Both the position numbers and the translations under genes were made by a program. DNA of 57,271 nt from an uncultured Clostridia bacterium (lineage in GTDB: Bacteria; Bacillota; Clostridia; TANB77; CAG-508): the NCBI GenBank assembly GCA_944386175.1, contig CALXAB010000007.1, positions 1 through 57,271 on the forward strand, given 5' to 3'. Positions 7,933 through 16,390 of this stretch are shown piece after piece. The number at the start of each line of letters is the position of its first letter. Position 1 is the first letter of the stretch. The notes under the pieces were generated by a model. The model was not told where the DNA came from. It made no database searches and saw only the letters and a list, made by a program, of their open reading frames with translations.

Positions 7933-9581
7933 TTATTCTAAATCTATTATTTCTTCTATTTTTATAAACTCATTTATATTCTGATTAATAGAATTTAGTT
8001 TTGAAAAATTAAAATAAATATAAACATTTTTATCTTTATCAATTTCAATTTTTTTAATTAATCTGTATAAATACATCTTATCTATTTTCTCTGTTTTCAA
8101 AAAATTTTCTATTAATTCATTTAATTCTTTTTCATTTTTTGTTTTATTTTTTGTGTCTGAATTCTGATTAGATAATTTAAGTTTTTGTTCTAATTCTCTT
8201 TTTTGTTTAGTTAAATTTGTTCTATCAAATGTGAGTTTATTTGAGATTCTTACATAGTCTTCTTCGGTGATTATATTTCGTAATTTATCTATATACATCT
8301 TGTCTAAATTATTATTTATATCAAAAATTTGCATATTTACTTGTTCAATTTTCTTCTTAAATCTTTCTTTAATATTAATAGTTTTATTTTGGCATTTTTC
8401 ATAAATACCATAAAGTATTTCTTTACGACTATAAATTTGACAAATCTTTTTTACAATATAAATAATGTGTTCTTCAAATTTATCATAATTAATATTTAAT
8501 GGATAACAATTTCTTTCTTTATAATTACTACAAGTAATATATGGATGTGCTTTTGCATTTCTTTTAGAATTCTTTTTTAATACAATTTGCAGTTTTCTTT
8601 TACAATGATAACAATATAATAATCCTCTTAACAAGTAATCATATTTAAGTTTTTTGTTAGTACCTCTTTTTTCTATAATGCATTGTACTTTTTCAAATGT
8701 ATCTTTATCAATAATGGCTTTGTGTGTATTATTAACTCTTATTTGATTTTTCTTTTCTACTGTCCTTGTTTTTTTTACTTTATATGAAATAACAGATTTT
8801 TTATTTTGTACAGTATTTCCAATATAAACTTCATTTTTTAACATATTACATATTGTTACTTCGTTCCAATTATACTTTGTTTCACTCTCATTTTGCACTA
8901 TACCAGTTTTTCTATAACCTGTTGGAGATACATAATTATTGCTATTTAAAAATCGAACTATTTCACTACTACCATGTTCATTTGCATACATATCAAATAT
9001 AATTCTTACCACGTCTGCTACATTCTGATCTATTACAAGTTTATTTTTTATTGTAGGATGTCTTTTATATCCGATATGCTGGTATGCTACACAGGTACTC
9101 TCCTTGTCTTTGTTTTTCCTTATAAACACTTCTAATCTTTTTAGAAATATCTTTAGCATACATATCGTTCATGATTGCTTTAAAAGGTGTTATATCGTTA
9201 TTTGTACTGTCGACATATGTGTCTATTCCATCTGTTACAGAAACATATCTTATATTGTTTTTCGGAAAATAATCTTCTATGTAAAATCCAGTTTTTATGT
9301 AATCTCTACCAAGTCTTGATAGGTCTTTTGTTATAACCATATCTATGGAATGTTTTTCTATATCTTGTAATAATTCATTAAATCCTGGCCTATCAAATGT
9401 TGTTCCACTTACTCCATCATCGACATATTCGCGTACAAGTGTTAGTCCTTCATCTACTATATACCTTTGTAAAATTTTTCTTTGATTACAGATACTTTCG
9501 CTTTCTTGTTTATCGCCATCTTCTCTTGATAAACGTATATACATTCCGTACTTTAAAGTTTTTGGCTTTTAAATCTAGCAA
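7933..9581 (-). pseudogene. Large serine recombinase, frameshifted
   Basis: The N-terminal resolvase domain is in one frame (from 9544: MYIRLSRED with the catalytic Ser, DDGVSGTTFDRPGF, TKDLSRLGRDYI) and the recombinase, zinc-ribbon (CYHC...C) and coiled-coil C-terminal domains in another (to 7933). The frames would join as PAY-GYKRHPT if one base were removed near 9072 (TATCGGATAT instead of TATGGATAT). A second extra C may exist near the start: a TTG at 9581 with an AGGAGG site opens KNFKV, which would continue as GMYIRL if one base were removed around 9549. The family (TndX/TnpX-like) integrates elements at short att cores. As read, the protein is broken. Confidence 0.85.
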
Positions 9582-9665
9582 ATCTACCTCCTATCCGTAA
9601 TAATCTACAAGTGCATTATGACATGCTCTTTTTTATTTTGTAAATATTAGTATATTTTATAAACA

Positions 9666-9812
9666 TTACTTTTTATTCCTTTTTAGTTTTTCTATGTAAT
9701 CTCTAAACATTGTTCCTATTGCTTCATCTATATTTTGCTTTTCTCCTGCAAAAATACAATATGTATTAAATTCTAATTTATTTTTTTTTATATTTGCTTT
9801 ATTTTCATTCAT
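9666..9812 (-). CDS. Small 48-aa protein upstream of the recombinase
   Basis: An ATG at 9812 opens a 48-codon frame ending TAA at 9666. The product begins MNENKANIKKNKLEF and contains NTYCIFAGEKQNIDEAIGTM followed by a basic helical tail. Small proteins of this kind often precede large serine recombinase genes in clostridial elements, and this one lies 85 nt before the recombinase start on the same strand. The binding site is weak (AAAGAGTTGATGTC). It may influence excision or be a regulator; no function can be assigned from sequence. Confidence 0.55.
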   Translation of the reverse strand: MNENKANIKKNKLEFNTYCIFAGEKQNIDEAIGTMFRDYIEKLKRNKK

Positions 9813-9883
9813 ATTGACATCAACTCTTTTTCAATAAATATTATTTTCATCTAATACAGAATATTGAAGAAAATAGTGTATTA

Positions 9884-9910
9884 TGACACTTTAATTAAAG
9901 TGTATTTGTC
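9884..9910 (-). promoter_or_regulatory. Perfect 18-bp dyad next to a -35-like box
   Basis: ACACTTTAATTAAAGTGT (9884-9901) is a perfect palindrome, directly beside TTGACA (9910-9905, - strand). It precedes the 48-aa gene and recombinase, so it is a good candidate operator. A -10 at the optimal spacing is not obvious (CATAAT follows 21 nt after the -35). Confidence 0.5.
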
Positions 9911-9929
9911 AAAGTACTTTTTAAATTGG

Positions 9930-9965
9930 ATAAAAAACACCTAATAATGTTTTTACAATATTAGG
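9930..9965 (-). terminator. Intrinsic terminator after the AbiEii gene
   Basis: The stem ACCTAATA / TATTAGGT with a 12-nt loop is followed on the - strand by GTTTTTTA. It lies about 120 nt beyond the AbiEii stop. Confidence 0.7.
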
Positions 9966-10083
9966 TATTATATATTTATGCAAAAATTTGCTAATAATTT
10001 TTAATCATCAAAAGTCTTATGTACTTTACACTTGCACTACATTGTAAAATATACTGTAATAATACTTTTCTACCATTTATTGT

Positions 10084-11138
10084 TTAATCTCGCATTGATT
10101 TAACAATATAATAATAAGCCTCTTTATTAATTCTTTGTATTACTTTTAGTCTTTTTCTATATTCTATAGGTATTCCTATTCCTTCTATATTACCAACTCT
10201 ATATCTCTCAATTTCACTTTTGTTGTTTTTTATCAAATATACTAGATATGCAACTTTACTTGCTGCAATTAATGCTTCTTTGTCTATTAAAAATTTTCTC
10301 TCAAGCATAAAGTTAGTAAATTTTCTCATGCCAACAGTAATTTTATTTAAGTTTTCCTTATTTTCTCTATAGATAATATCTTTTGTAAAATCTTCAATGT
10401 CATTTAAAACATCTTCATATGTAATTTCTTTTAATTTTCTATATTCAATTTCTCTATTTGCTATATTAATAAAACTTTCTCTAATTTCATAAACATCTTC
10501 CGCTTCATTAAATAATTTGTCTACATCATATAGTTGTTTCATTAATTCTAGCTCTTTTTCAGAGTTATAACTAATTCCTGTTGTTCTTGGTGCTAATACA
10601 GTTAATTTATCTCCTAATATACTCTCTATTGATGGAACTCTTACTAATAAGTTGCTTTTTACATTTAATTTTGTATTTTTAATTCTTTTTTCTATAACTC
10701 TAGCATATTTATTACTTTCAAATGCAATATCTAAAAGTATATATTTTTCTGAGTCATCTGTATCTGAATTGAAGAAAAACTTATAATGTGCTATTTCCAT
10801 CCTTTTACTTACTTCATTTTCTCTTATATTTTCTTCTACTCTTGTAAATAAGTCTTGATTATCTATTATTTCACGTATAATTTGTTTTACTTTTTCTTGG
10901 CTTTCTTCTGTTATTATATCTACATCAACCGAAAATCTTTTAATCTCATCTAGTAATAATATAAGTGATGTACCACCTTTAAATATAAAATCTAGTCCTG
11001 TATTTACTAAACTTTCTACCAAGAATAATGCTCCAATTGTTTTTTCTATTAATTGTATATCTGTTGAAGGATTTTTCTTTTTAATTTTTTAATTGATTCT
11101 TCTAAAAATTCTTTGTTTTTAATCTGTTCTGCTAGCAT
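10084..11138 (-). pseudogene. AbiEii/AbiGii-type nucleotidyltransferase toxin, frameshifted near its start
   Basis: The long frame (312 aa from a TTG at 11022) has the family motif FKGGTSLILL followed by FSVDVDI, the nucleotidyltransferase GG(T)S...DxD site, and LGDKLTVLAPRTTG. The true start is probably the ATG at 11138, which has AAGGAGAAT upstream and encodes MLAEQIKNKEFLEESIKKLK; joining it to KKNPSTDIQLIEKTIGALFLVESL requires one more A in the A-run near 11080-11090. AbiEii toxins modify tRNA 3' ends and cause abortive infection; the antitoxin AbiEi normally lies directly upstream but none is seen. Lack of antitoxin fits an inactivated or slipping toxin gene. Confidence 0.75.
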
Positions 11139-11261
11139 ATTATTCTCCTTCAATTTGTATTTATTTGGTATATCTAAGCTATTTACATATTTCTTGTAAT
11201 AAAAATTTTTAATTTTTGCCTATAAGATTTATAATAAATTTATTTATATTTTGTTCTAAAT

Positions 11262-11362
11262 TTTGAGAGCATTTTTTAATGCCCAAAATTCGCCAGCTTG
11301 GTGTTTTGACACCATTTTTGATGTTTAGGGATTTTCCCTAAAACACTTTTTGCCCGTTGGGA
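11262..11362. other. Cluster of three short hairpins between AbiEii and the unknown genes
   Basis: In a 285-nt gap with no gene, a less AT-rich block carries GCATTTTTTAATGC, GGTGTTTTGACACC and TTTAGGGATTTTCCCTAAA. The first is a loose stem, the other two are perfect. It could be a structured RNA, a terminator set for the upstream transcript, or the remnant of an antitoxin locus. Confidence 0.4.
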
Positions 11363-11423
11363 GATAATTTTTATAATTTTCTAAACCTCAAATCAGTATT
11401 TTTTGACTCATTTATTGTTTAAT

Positions 11424-12059
11424 TTATTGCTTTGTTATGTTATTATTAAAATTAATCTTTCCAACTAATAATTCTGATTTATTAATTATTCTATCTATTG
11501 ATGAATTTGCAGCATTCATTATAGATAAATATATTTTCATTTGTTCTTCTAACGAATTAACTGATTGTGTAAGTTTTCTTTCTACACCTTTTATAGAGCT
11601 AAATATTGCAATCATCTCCTCTAATTTCTTATTAGATATTATTATTTCTTTTTTCATATTATATAACCCTTTTACTGATTCAATTAATCCTAATTTATTA
11701 GGTTCATTTGCCATATAATTATTATCTATAAGGTTAAGAAAATTATTTTCCATTCTTTCCCATATGTTTGCTATCTCACTATTATGTACTTTCATTTTAT
11801 TTGAAAATTCTTGTATACCTTTCCCAACTTTTCTGGTAACATTCCTAATAAAACTTGTGTTTCCTAAAGCTAGTAATTTTGAGATCTTATTTATTTCAAT
11901 TGTGCCATATTCTATTTGCTGTGCCATTTCATTTAATCCATCCTGCATATGATTTATTTCCTTGGTTAATTTGTTTGTATCATCATTTATATCAGCTATA
12001 AAATCTAAAAAGCCTCTATCTTCTTCACTTGATGCTACATTTTCTATATCTAAATTCAC
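11424..12059 (-). CDS. Helical protein, probably the C-terminal part of the preceding ORF
   Basis: 211 aa if read from a GTG at 12059, but that GTG has no ribosome binding site. The frame is open upstream to 12122 (FGNPIKDYYPLDKKEELYK) and is the same frame as the TIR-like ORF, from which it is separated by a single TAA at 12125-12123. The product is almost entirely helical with heptad-like segments (about 25-60 and 125-185) and no membrane segment. The simplest reading is that one ~340-aa protein, a nucleotide-binding domain plus a helical effector or oligomerisation region, has acquired a nonsense codon. No named family is recognised for this part. Confidence 0.6.
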   Translation of the reverse strand: MNLDIENVASSEEDRGFLDFIADINDDTNKLTKEINHMQDGLNEMAQQIEYGTIEINKISKLLALGNTSFIRNVTRKVGKGIQEFSNKMKVHNSEIANIWERMENNFLNLIDNNYMANEPNKLGLIESVKGLYNMKKEIIISNKKLEEMIAIFSSIKGVERKLTQSVNSLEEQMKIYLSIMNAANSSIDRIINKSELLVGKINFNNNITKQ

Positions 12060-12122
12060 TTCAGTTTTATATAGTTCTTCTTTCTTATCAAGCGGGTAAT
12101 AATCTTTTATAGGATTTCCAAA

Positions 12123-12521
12123 TTACACACTTCCGTCTTTTGCACCATTTAAATTCTTTTCAATCTTACTTATAAATTCATCTATTTTCCAAAAATTAGT
12201 TGTATATTCATCTACTCTATAAGATCTAATATCAAATGGCAATTCTGATATATCTTGAGTAATAAGTATTACCTTTTTATTTAAAACATGACATAGTCCC
12301 AGTTCATAGAAAACATTTGGGTTTAACCCTGTTACATCTGCAATTATTACATCTGCATTTCCAATGCCTGAAACTATGTCTTGTAATATACTTTGCTGAT
12401 TATCTAAGTCACCTGCATTAGAAAATTCATATTTATCTCCTAATTTATCTTTAATCATACTATATAATCCTAAAAACTGTTCCTGAAATGGCATTATCAT
12501 AAAAACTTTTAATTTATCCAT
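12123..12521 (-). CDS. TIR/nucleoside-deoxyribosyltransferase-like protein
   Basis: 132 aa from the ATG at 12521, which has GAGGGTAAAA before it; a start four codons earlier is less likely. Motifs: FMIMPFQEQF (6-15), IIADVTGLNPNVFYELGLCH (about 84-103) and LPFDIRSYRVDEY. This pattern is typical of a Rossmann-like fold related to TIR and nucleoside 2-deoxyribosyltransferase domains that bind or cleave nucleotides, including NAD-type substrates; several defence systems use relatives. The acidic E in NVFYELG is the expected catalytic-type residue. It lies downstream of the DpnII system in the same orientation. Function as a defence sensor or effector is inference. Confidence 0.7.
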   Translation of the reverse strand: MDKLKVFMIMPFQEQFLGLYSMIKDKLGDKYEFSNAGDLDNQQSILQDIVSGIGNADVIIADVTGLNPNVFYELGLCHVLNKKVILITQDISELPFDIRSYRVDEYTTNFWKIDEFISKIEKNLNGAKDGSV

Positions 12522-12550
12522 TTTTACCCTCATTTTCTCATTCTTTTATT

Positions 12551-12958
12551 TCACTTTTTCCAAAACCAACATAGATAAAGTAACATACTTATCATGGAAA
12601 TAATAAATGTAATAATCAAATATACAAATACACATTCCTCATATGATTCAAAATAATCTTGAAACGCAACTATCAAAAATGGAATAAGTACACTAAAAAT
12701 AATTATTGATATAGAAATTATAATTCCAATCTTTATATCCAATGTAGAAACTATACCCTTTAATTTTCTTTGATAAATTTGTTTTTGCTGTTTTTTTAGT
12801 TTCATCTGATAAGATAAATTATCCATATCTCTTAATCTATTAATATTTTGGATATTATCTATTGCACTAACAACTCTTTGTGTTTTAAAATCAGTAATAT
12901 CAGGTAATATAGGAAGCGGTTGTATTAAATCAGTTAAATCTGGCATCTCAAAATTCAT
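12551..12958 (-). CDS. Small membrane protein with two C-terminal helices
   Basis: 135 aa, start ATG at 12958 with GGAGATGAT directly upstream overlapping the end of the previous gene region (5-nt gap), which implies translational coupling. Residues 1-75 are soluble with a basic, Gln-rich helical stretch (KLKKQQKQIYQRKLK). Residues about 76-100 and 108-132 are hydrophobic helices, ending in CWFWKK. It is followed 30 nt later by the TIR-like ORF. No recognised family. With the next protein it could form a membrane complex for the TIR-like component. Confidence 0.6.
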   Translation of the reverse strand: MNFEMPDLTDLIQPLPILPDITDFKTQRVVSAIDNIQNINRLRDMDNLSYQMKLKKQQKQIYQRKLKGIVSTLDIKIGIIISISIIIFSVLIPFLIVAFQDYFESYEECVFVYLIITFIISMISMLLYLCWFWKK

Positions 12959-12963
12959 TCATA

Positions 12964-13425
12964 TCATCTCCAATCATATACTTCTTCTATAATTGTTTCT
13001 TCAACAAAATTATTTTTTACATTCAATTCTTTTTTACACTCTTCTAAAGTTTTTCCATCTTTTAATTTTTCAACAACTTTCATCATATATTCTTTTACAT
13101 ATTCAAAAAAATCTTTTTGGTAATCAATGCTCACATAAGGAATATTCTCATTAAATTGGTATTCTTCCTGTTCTAATACAGAATGAACTATATCATACAC
13201 ATTATCTTCCTTATAAAAATTATAATTATCTTCTTTTAATTGTTCAAATTGTTCATTTATTGTTTCTATTTCATTATCAATATCACCTATTGCATCAATT
13301 ATCTCAGATTTTTCTTTTTTTAAATCCATAACTTTTGAAATAATTAATCCTATAATAATAGCAATAAAAATTCCTATAATTTGAATACTATTTAAAATTA
13401 ACTCTAATAAAGTATTCCATTCCAT
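12964..13425 (-). CDS. Small membrane-anchored coiled-coil protein
   Basis: 153 aa. An N-terminal hydrophobic helix (about 8-31, IIGIFIAIIIGLIIS) is followed by a coiled coil (about 33-66, KKEKSEIIDAIGDIDNEIET) and an acidic soluble region ending YDWR. It begins 50 nt after the restriction enzyme gene and is coupled to the next ORF, so it is probably part of the same transcript. It is not a known partner of DpnII systems. No family recognised. Confidence 0.6.
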   Translation of the reverse strand: MEWNTLLELILNSIQIIGIFIAIIIGLIISKVMDLKKEKSEIIDAIGDIDNEIETINEQFEQLKEDNYNFYKEDNVYDIVHSVLEQEEYQFNENIPYVSIDYQKDFFEYVKEYMMKVVEKLKDGKTLEECKKELNVKNNFVEETIIEEVYDWR

Positions 13426-13475
13426 AATTGAATCAAATTCCCTTTCTTAACAAAATTCTTTTTGCTTTAAGTGCT

Positions 13476-14339
13476 TTATTTAAACATTTCTTCAATAATT
13501 CCATTTTTCATATCAGCAATGTTGTATATATGTTCCATATTATCAAATGTTTCTTTCAAATTATTTCTGGCAGAAATCCATCCCATTCCATCTGTAAACC
13601 AAACAAATTCAAAACCTATTACTTTTTCTGCCTCTTCTGCAATCATTTTATAACTTCTAGCTGTTTCATTTAATTTTGAACCACCTGAAGCATAGAAATT
13701 TGTTTCAATTCCATAAATACATTTCTCTGTTTTTATAACAAAATCAAATCGTTTAGTAGCTTGATTTTTATTACTGATAAAAGACATGTCTAGTTTCCAT
13801 CTTCTTTCAATATCTTGTAAATACATTTCTTTAAAGTATGTTTTATCTTTTTCAAAACCTGCCTTTTGAATAAATTTTTCTACCAAATCCTCCATCAAAT
13901 GTCCACCACGATTTTTTCTAGCATTTGAATTTAAGCCACATTCAACGCCTAAAACATAATCATACAAATTATTTACTAGATGTTTTTCTAATAAATTAAA
14001 TAATCCAGTTTCTCGCATGAATACGGTATATTGTTTCACATCATAATTCATATTTTTAAAATTATATTCAAACTTATTTCCATCATCATCTAATACAATT
14101 ATTTCTGCTTGTCTTACAGCTAATAATGTTGGAATACACTTTAAAACTTCTGGATATTTATGTACTAAATTCTCAAAATCTTGTTCAATATTTTTACTTC
14201 CTATTAAAGAATTCATCATGTTTAATTCTATTTTATAAGTTTCTGCATTTCTATATATTGTTTCAAAATCTATATAATATTTATAATTAGCAATACTATC
14301 TGTAAATGTTAATAACCATTCAGAAAAATTTCTTTTCAT
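13476..14339 (-). CDS. Type II restriction endonuclease, DpnII family (GATC)
   Basis: 287 aa, usual length for DpnII/MboI. Family segments include GLNSNARKNRGGHLMEDLVE (around 135-154) and the catalytic region RFDFVIKTEKCIYGIETNFY followed by GGSKLNETARSYK. By family knowledge it cuts unmethylated GATC. It follows the two methylase genes by 5 nt, and AAGGAG lies 8 nt before its ATG, giving the classic dpnM-dpnA-dpnB order. All three genes appear intact, unlike several others in the element. Confidence 0.9.
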   Translation of the reverse strand: MKRNFSEWLLTFTDSIANYKYYIDFETIYRNAETYKIELNMMNSLIGSKNIEQDFENLVHKYPEVLKCIPTLLAVRQAEIIVLDDDGNKFEYNFKNMNYDVKQYTVFMRETGLFNLLEKHLVNNLYDYVLGVECGLNSNARKNRGGHLMEDLVEKFIQKAGFEKDKTYFKEMYLQDIERRWKLDMSFISNKNQATKRFDFVIKTEKCIYGIETNFYASGGSKLNETARSYKMIAEEAEKVIGFEFVWFTDGMGWISARNNLKETFDNMEHIYNIADMKNGIIEEMFK

Positions 14340-14344
14340 ATCAT

Positions 14345-15115
14345 CTACTCCTTCATTTCTTTATATCTTCTTATTGATAAATCCAAGTATTCTTTTGAGT
14401 TATCAATTCCTATGTATCTTCTATTTAATTTATTTGCTGCTATTCCTGTTGTACTACTACCACAAAATGGATCTAAAATTAAATCATTTTCTTCTGTAGA
14501 TGCTAATATAATTCTTTCTAAAATTTCCAAAGGTTTTTGTGTTGGATGTTTTCCTTGCTTCTTTTCAGAAGGTTTTGTAAGTGAAGTTGTCCAAACATCT
14601 TTCATCTGTTTATTATTGTTTAACTTTTTCATTAAATCATAATTAAATTTATATTTTATTTTTGGTAAATCTTTTCTAGCCCACAAAATTGTTTCTGTTG
14701 AATGTGTAAAAGTTTTACAAGCTAAATTTGGTGGTGGATTAGTCTTTTGCCAAGTAATATTATTTATTATTTTAAATCCTCCTTCTTCTAAAGCCATTCC
14801 AACTGAATATATATTGTGTAATGTTCCACTAACCCATATCGTTCCATTATCTTTTAAAATTCTATAACATTCATAAATCCATTTTTTATTAAATTCATGT
14901 TTATCTTTTATATTTAAATTTTTATCCCATTTACCTTTATTTACACTTACCATTTTTCCACCATTACAAGTTATGCCATCATTTGATAAAAAATATGGTG
15001 GATCAGCAAATATCATGTCAAAACTTTTTTCTGTAAATTCTTTTAATGTATCAAAAGTATCATTATATATTAGTTTGAAGCTACTTTCTTCAAAGTAAAA
15101 TTTTTCTGGATACAT
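14345..15115 (-). CDS. DpnA-type adenine-N6 DNA methyltransferase
   Basis: 256 aa. The catalytic DPPY is at 38-41 and the AdoMet-binding FCGSSTTG motif (DPFCGSSTTGIAANKL) is near the C-terminus, so motif IV precedes motif I, the beta-class order. PTQKPLE is also typical. In DpnII systems this second methylase modifies GATC, including single-stranded DNA, which helps protect incoming transforming DNA. The start (GGAG, 15115) overlaps the end of the upstream methylase gene by 46 nt, indicating coupled expression. Confidence 0.9.
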   Translation of the reverse strand: MYPEKFYFEESSFKLIYNDTFDTLKEFTEKSFDMIFADPPYFLSNDGITCNGGKMVSVNKGKWDKNLNIKDKHEFNKKWIYECYRILKDNGTIWVSGTLHNIYSVGMALEEGGFKIINNITWQKTNPPPNLACKTFTHSTETILWARKDLPKIKYKFNYDLMKKLNNNKQMKDVWTTSLTKPSEKKQGKHPTQKPLEILERIILASTEENDLILDPFCGSSTTGIAANKLNRRYIGIDNSKEYLDLSIRRYKEMKE

Positions 15116-16020
15116 TCATCCATCTCCTCATAATTTGTAATAAGTAATTCTGAAATTTCTCCTCTTGCTTTCACATTACTATTTATCATTCTTTTTGCAG
15201 AAATTTCATTAATATTAAAGCCTTTATATATTTTTTCAAAAAATGTATCATTTTTATTTGTATTTTTAGGATTAGAATTAGATAACATTAATTTTGCTTC
15301 TTTTTTATCTAATCTTCTAAAAAAGTTTGCCAATTCTTTCTGATTTTCATCATTAAAATCTTCTTTAGTATATGATGTAAATCCAGAAGTAACTGATAAT
15401 GGTCTATATGGTGGATCAAAATACACAAATGTATTATTATCTATATATTTTTCACTTTTAGTATAATCACCATATTGAAAATCTACATTTCTAATTAAAA
15501 ATGATAAATTTCTTAAATTGCTAGAATCACATATAGTAGGATTTTTATATTTACCACAAGGTACATTAAATTCTCCTTTTTTATTAACTCTATATAATCC
15601 ATTAAAACATGTTCTATTCAAAAATATAAATTCTGATGCCCTTTTTATGCTTAGTTCATTTTCAGCAATTTTATAAGAGTTATATTCTTTTCTAATATTA
15701 TAAAAATATGCTTGTCTGTCTTCAATTTCTAATTTTTTAAATTCTTTTTCTTTTATATCTAATTCATTTATAAGTTTTTCCACATTATTTTTTATAACAT
15801 TATAACAATTAATTAAATCTATATTTATATCAAAAGCATAGGCTTTCTTTATATTGTATTTTTGCAATATATTTATTAAAACTGCACCACCACCAACAAA
15901 TGGCTCTACATATTTATTAATTGTTTCATTTTCTAATTCAAATGGATAAAAATTCTTTAATTGTGGTATTAAATTCCCTTTACCACCTGCCCATTTTACA
16001 AAAGGTTTTACCAGTTCCAT
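15070..16020 (-). CDS. Dam-family adenine methyltransferase (DpnM type)
   Basis: 316 aa from the ATG at 16020, chosen because TTGGAGGAAGAT precedes it and homologues begin just before FVKWAGGKG; a longer frame to 16053 exists. FVKWAGGKGNLIPQL is motif I and YFDPPYRPL motif IV, the alpha-class order of Dam. It methylates adenine in GATC, protecting host DNA from the partner nuclease. It is the first gene of the restriction-modification transcript, which seems to continue through the four-ORF unknown set down to 11424. Confidence 0.92.
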   Translation of the reverse strand: MELVKPFVKWAGGKGNLIPQLKNFYPFELENETINKYVEPFVGGGAVLINILQKYNIKKAYAFDINIDLINCYNVIKNNVEKLINELDIKEKEFKKLEIEDRQAYFYNIRKEYNSYKIAENELSIKRASEFIFLNRTCFNGLYRVNKKGEFNVPCGKYKNPTICDSSNLRNLSFLIRNVDFQYGDYTKSEKYIDNNTFVYFDPPYRPLSVTSGFTSYTKEDFNDENQKELANFFRRLDKKEAKLMLSNSNPKNTNKNDTFFEKIYKGFNINEISAKRMINSNVKARGEISELLITNYEEMDECIQKNFTLKKVASN

Positions 16021-16220
16021 ATCTTCCTCCAATTTACTTTTACAATATATCATACTTTATGATTTTTTTCCACAAATCTATATTTATTTTTTTATTTATC
16101 ACTATATTTATATCAAACGTTTGTTTTTATGTCAATAGAAATTCTATTTTTTATATTTATTATTATATAATTAATAATCTATCTATCTTATTATACTTAT
16201 AATATTATATTGTCCCATTT

Positions 16221-16261
16221 AGGACATACCTCTGTCCTAAAAATCGCATAGGGTATGTCCT
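16221..16261. repeat. Inverted repeat near the right end of the element
   Basis: AGGACATACC / GGTATGTCCT with a 21-nt spacer, plus a nearby extra TAGGAC copy. It sits between dpnM and the right junction, in a 358-nt stretch with no gene; it could be a recombinase accessory site or an operator for dpnM. Confidence 0.5.
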
Positions 16262-16378
16262 ATTTATCGTATAGATATAAAAATAAAAAGTACAAGATGC
16301 TTAAAAACACCTTGCTTCTGTAAATATTTTATATTTAATTATTAAAATTATTAGGTATGGAAGTTAATAAACTCCACA

Positions 16379-16390
16379 GGTGTAGATTTA
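16379..16390 (+). other. Right junction (attR-like core GGTGTAGATTTA)
   Basis: Second copy of the 12-bp core shared with 5755-5766; the peptidase reading frame resumes exactly here. Confidence 0.75.

Larger units (their letters stand above)
5767..16378. mobile_element. ~10.6 kb integrative element inserted in the M14 peptidase gene
   Basis: The element lies between two halves of one gene and is flanked by a 12-bp direct repeat. All its genes are on the - strand, opposite to the host gene. Contents from the left: a 239-aa unknown protein, a secreted nuclease, fold-back element B, a frameshifted large serine recombinase, a 48-aa protein, a frameshifted AbiEii toxin, a four-ORF unknown set and a DpnII-type restriction-modification system. 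The serine recombinase is the obvious integrase, though it lies 2 kb in from the left end rather than right beside it. Two frameshifted genes and one in-frame stop suggest the element is immobilised and decaying. Confidence 0.8.
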
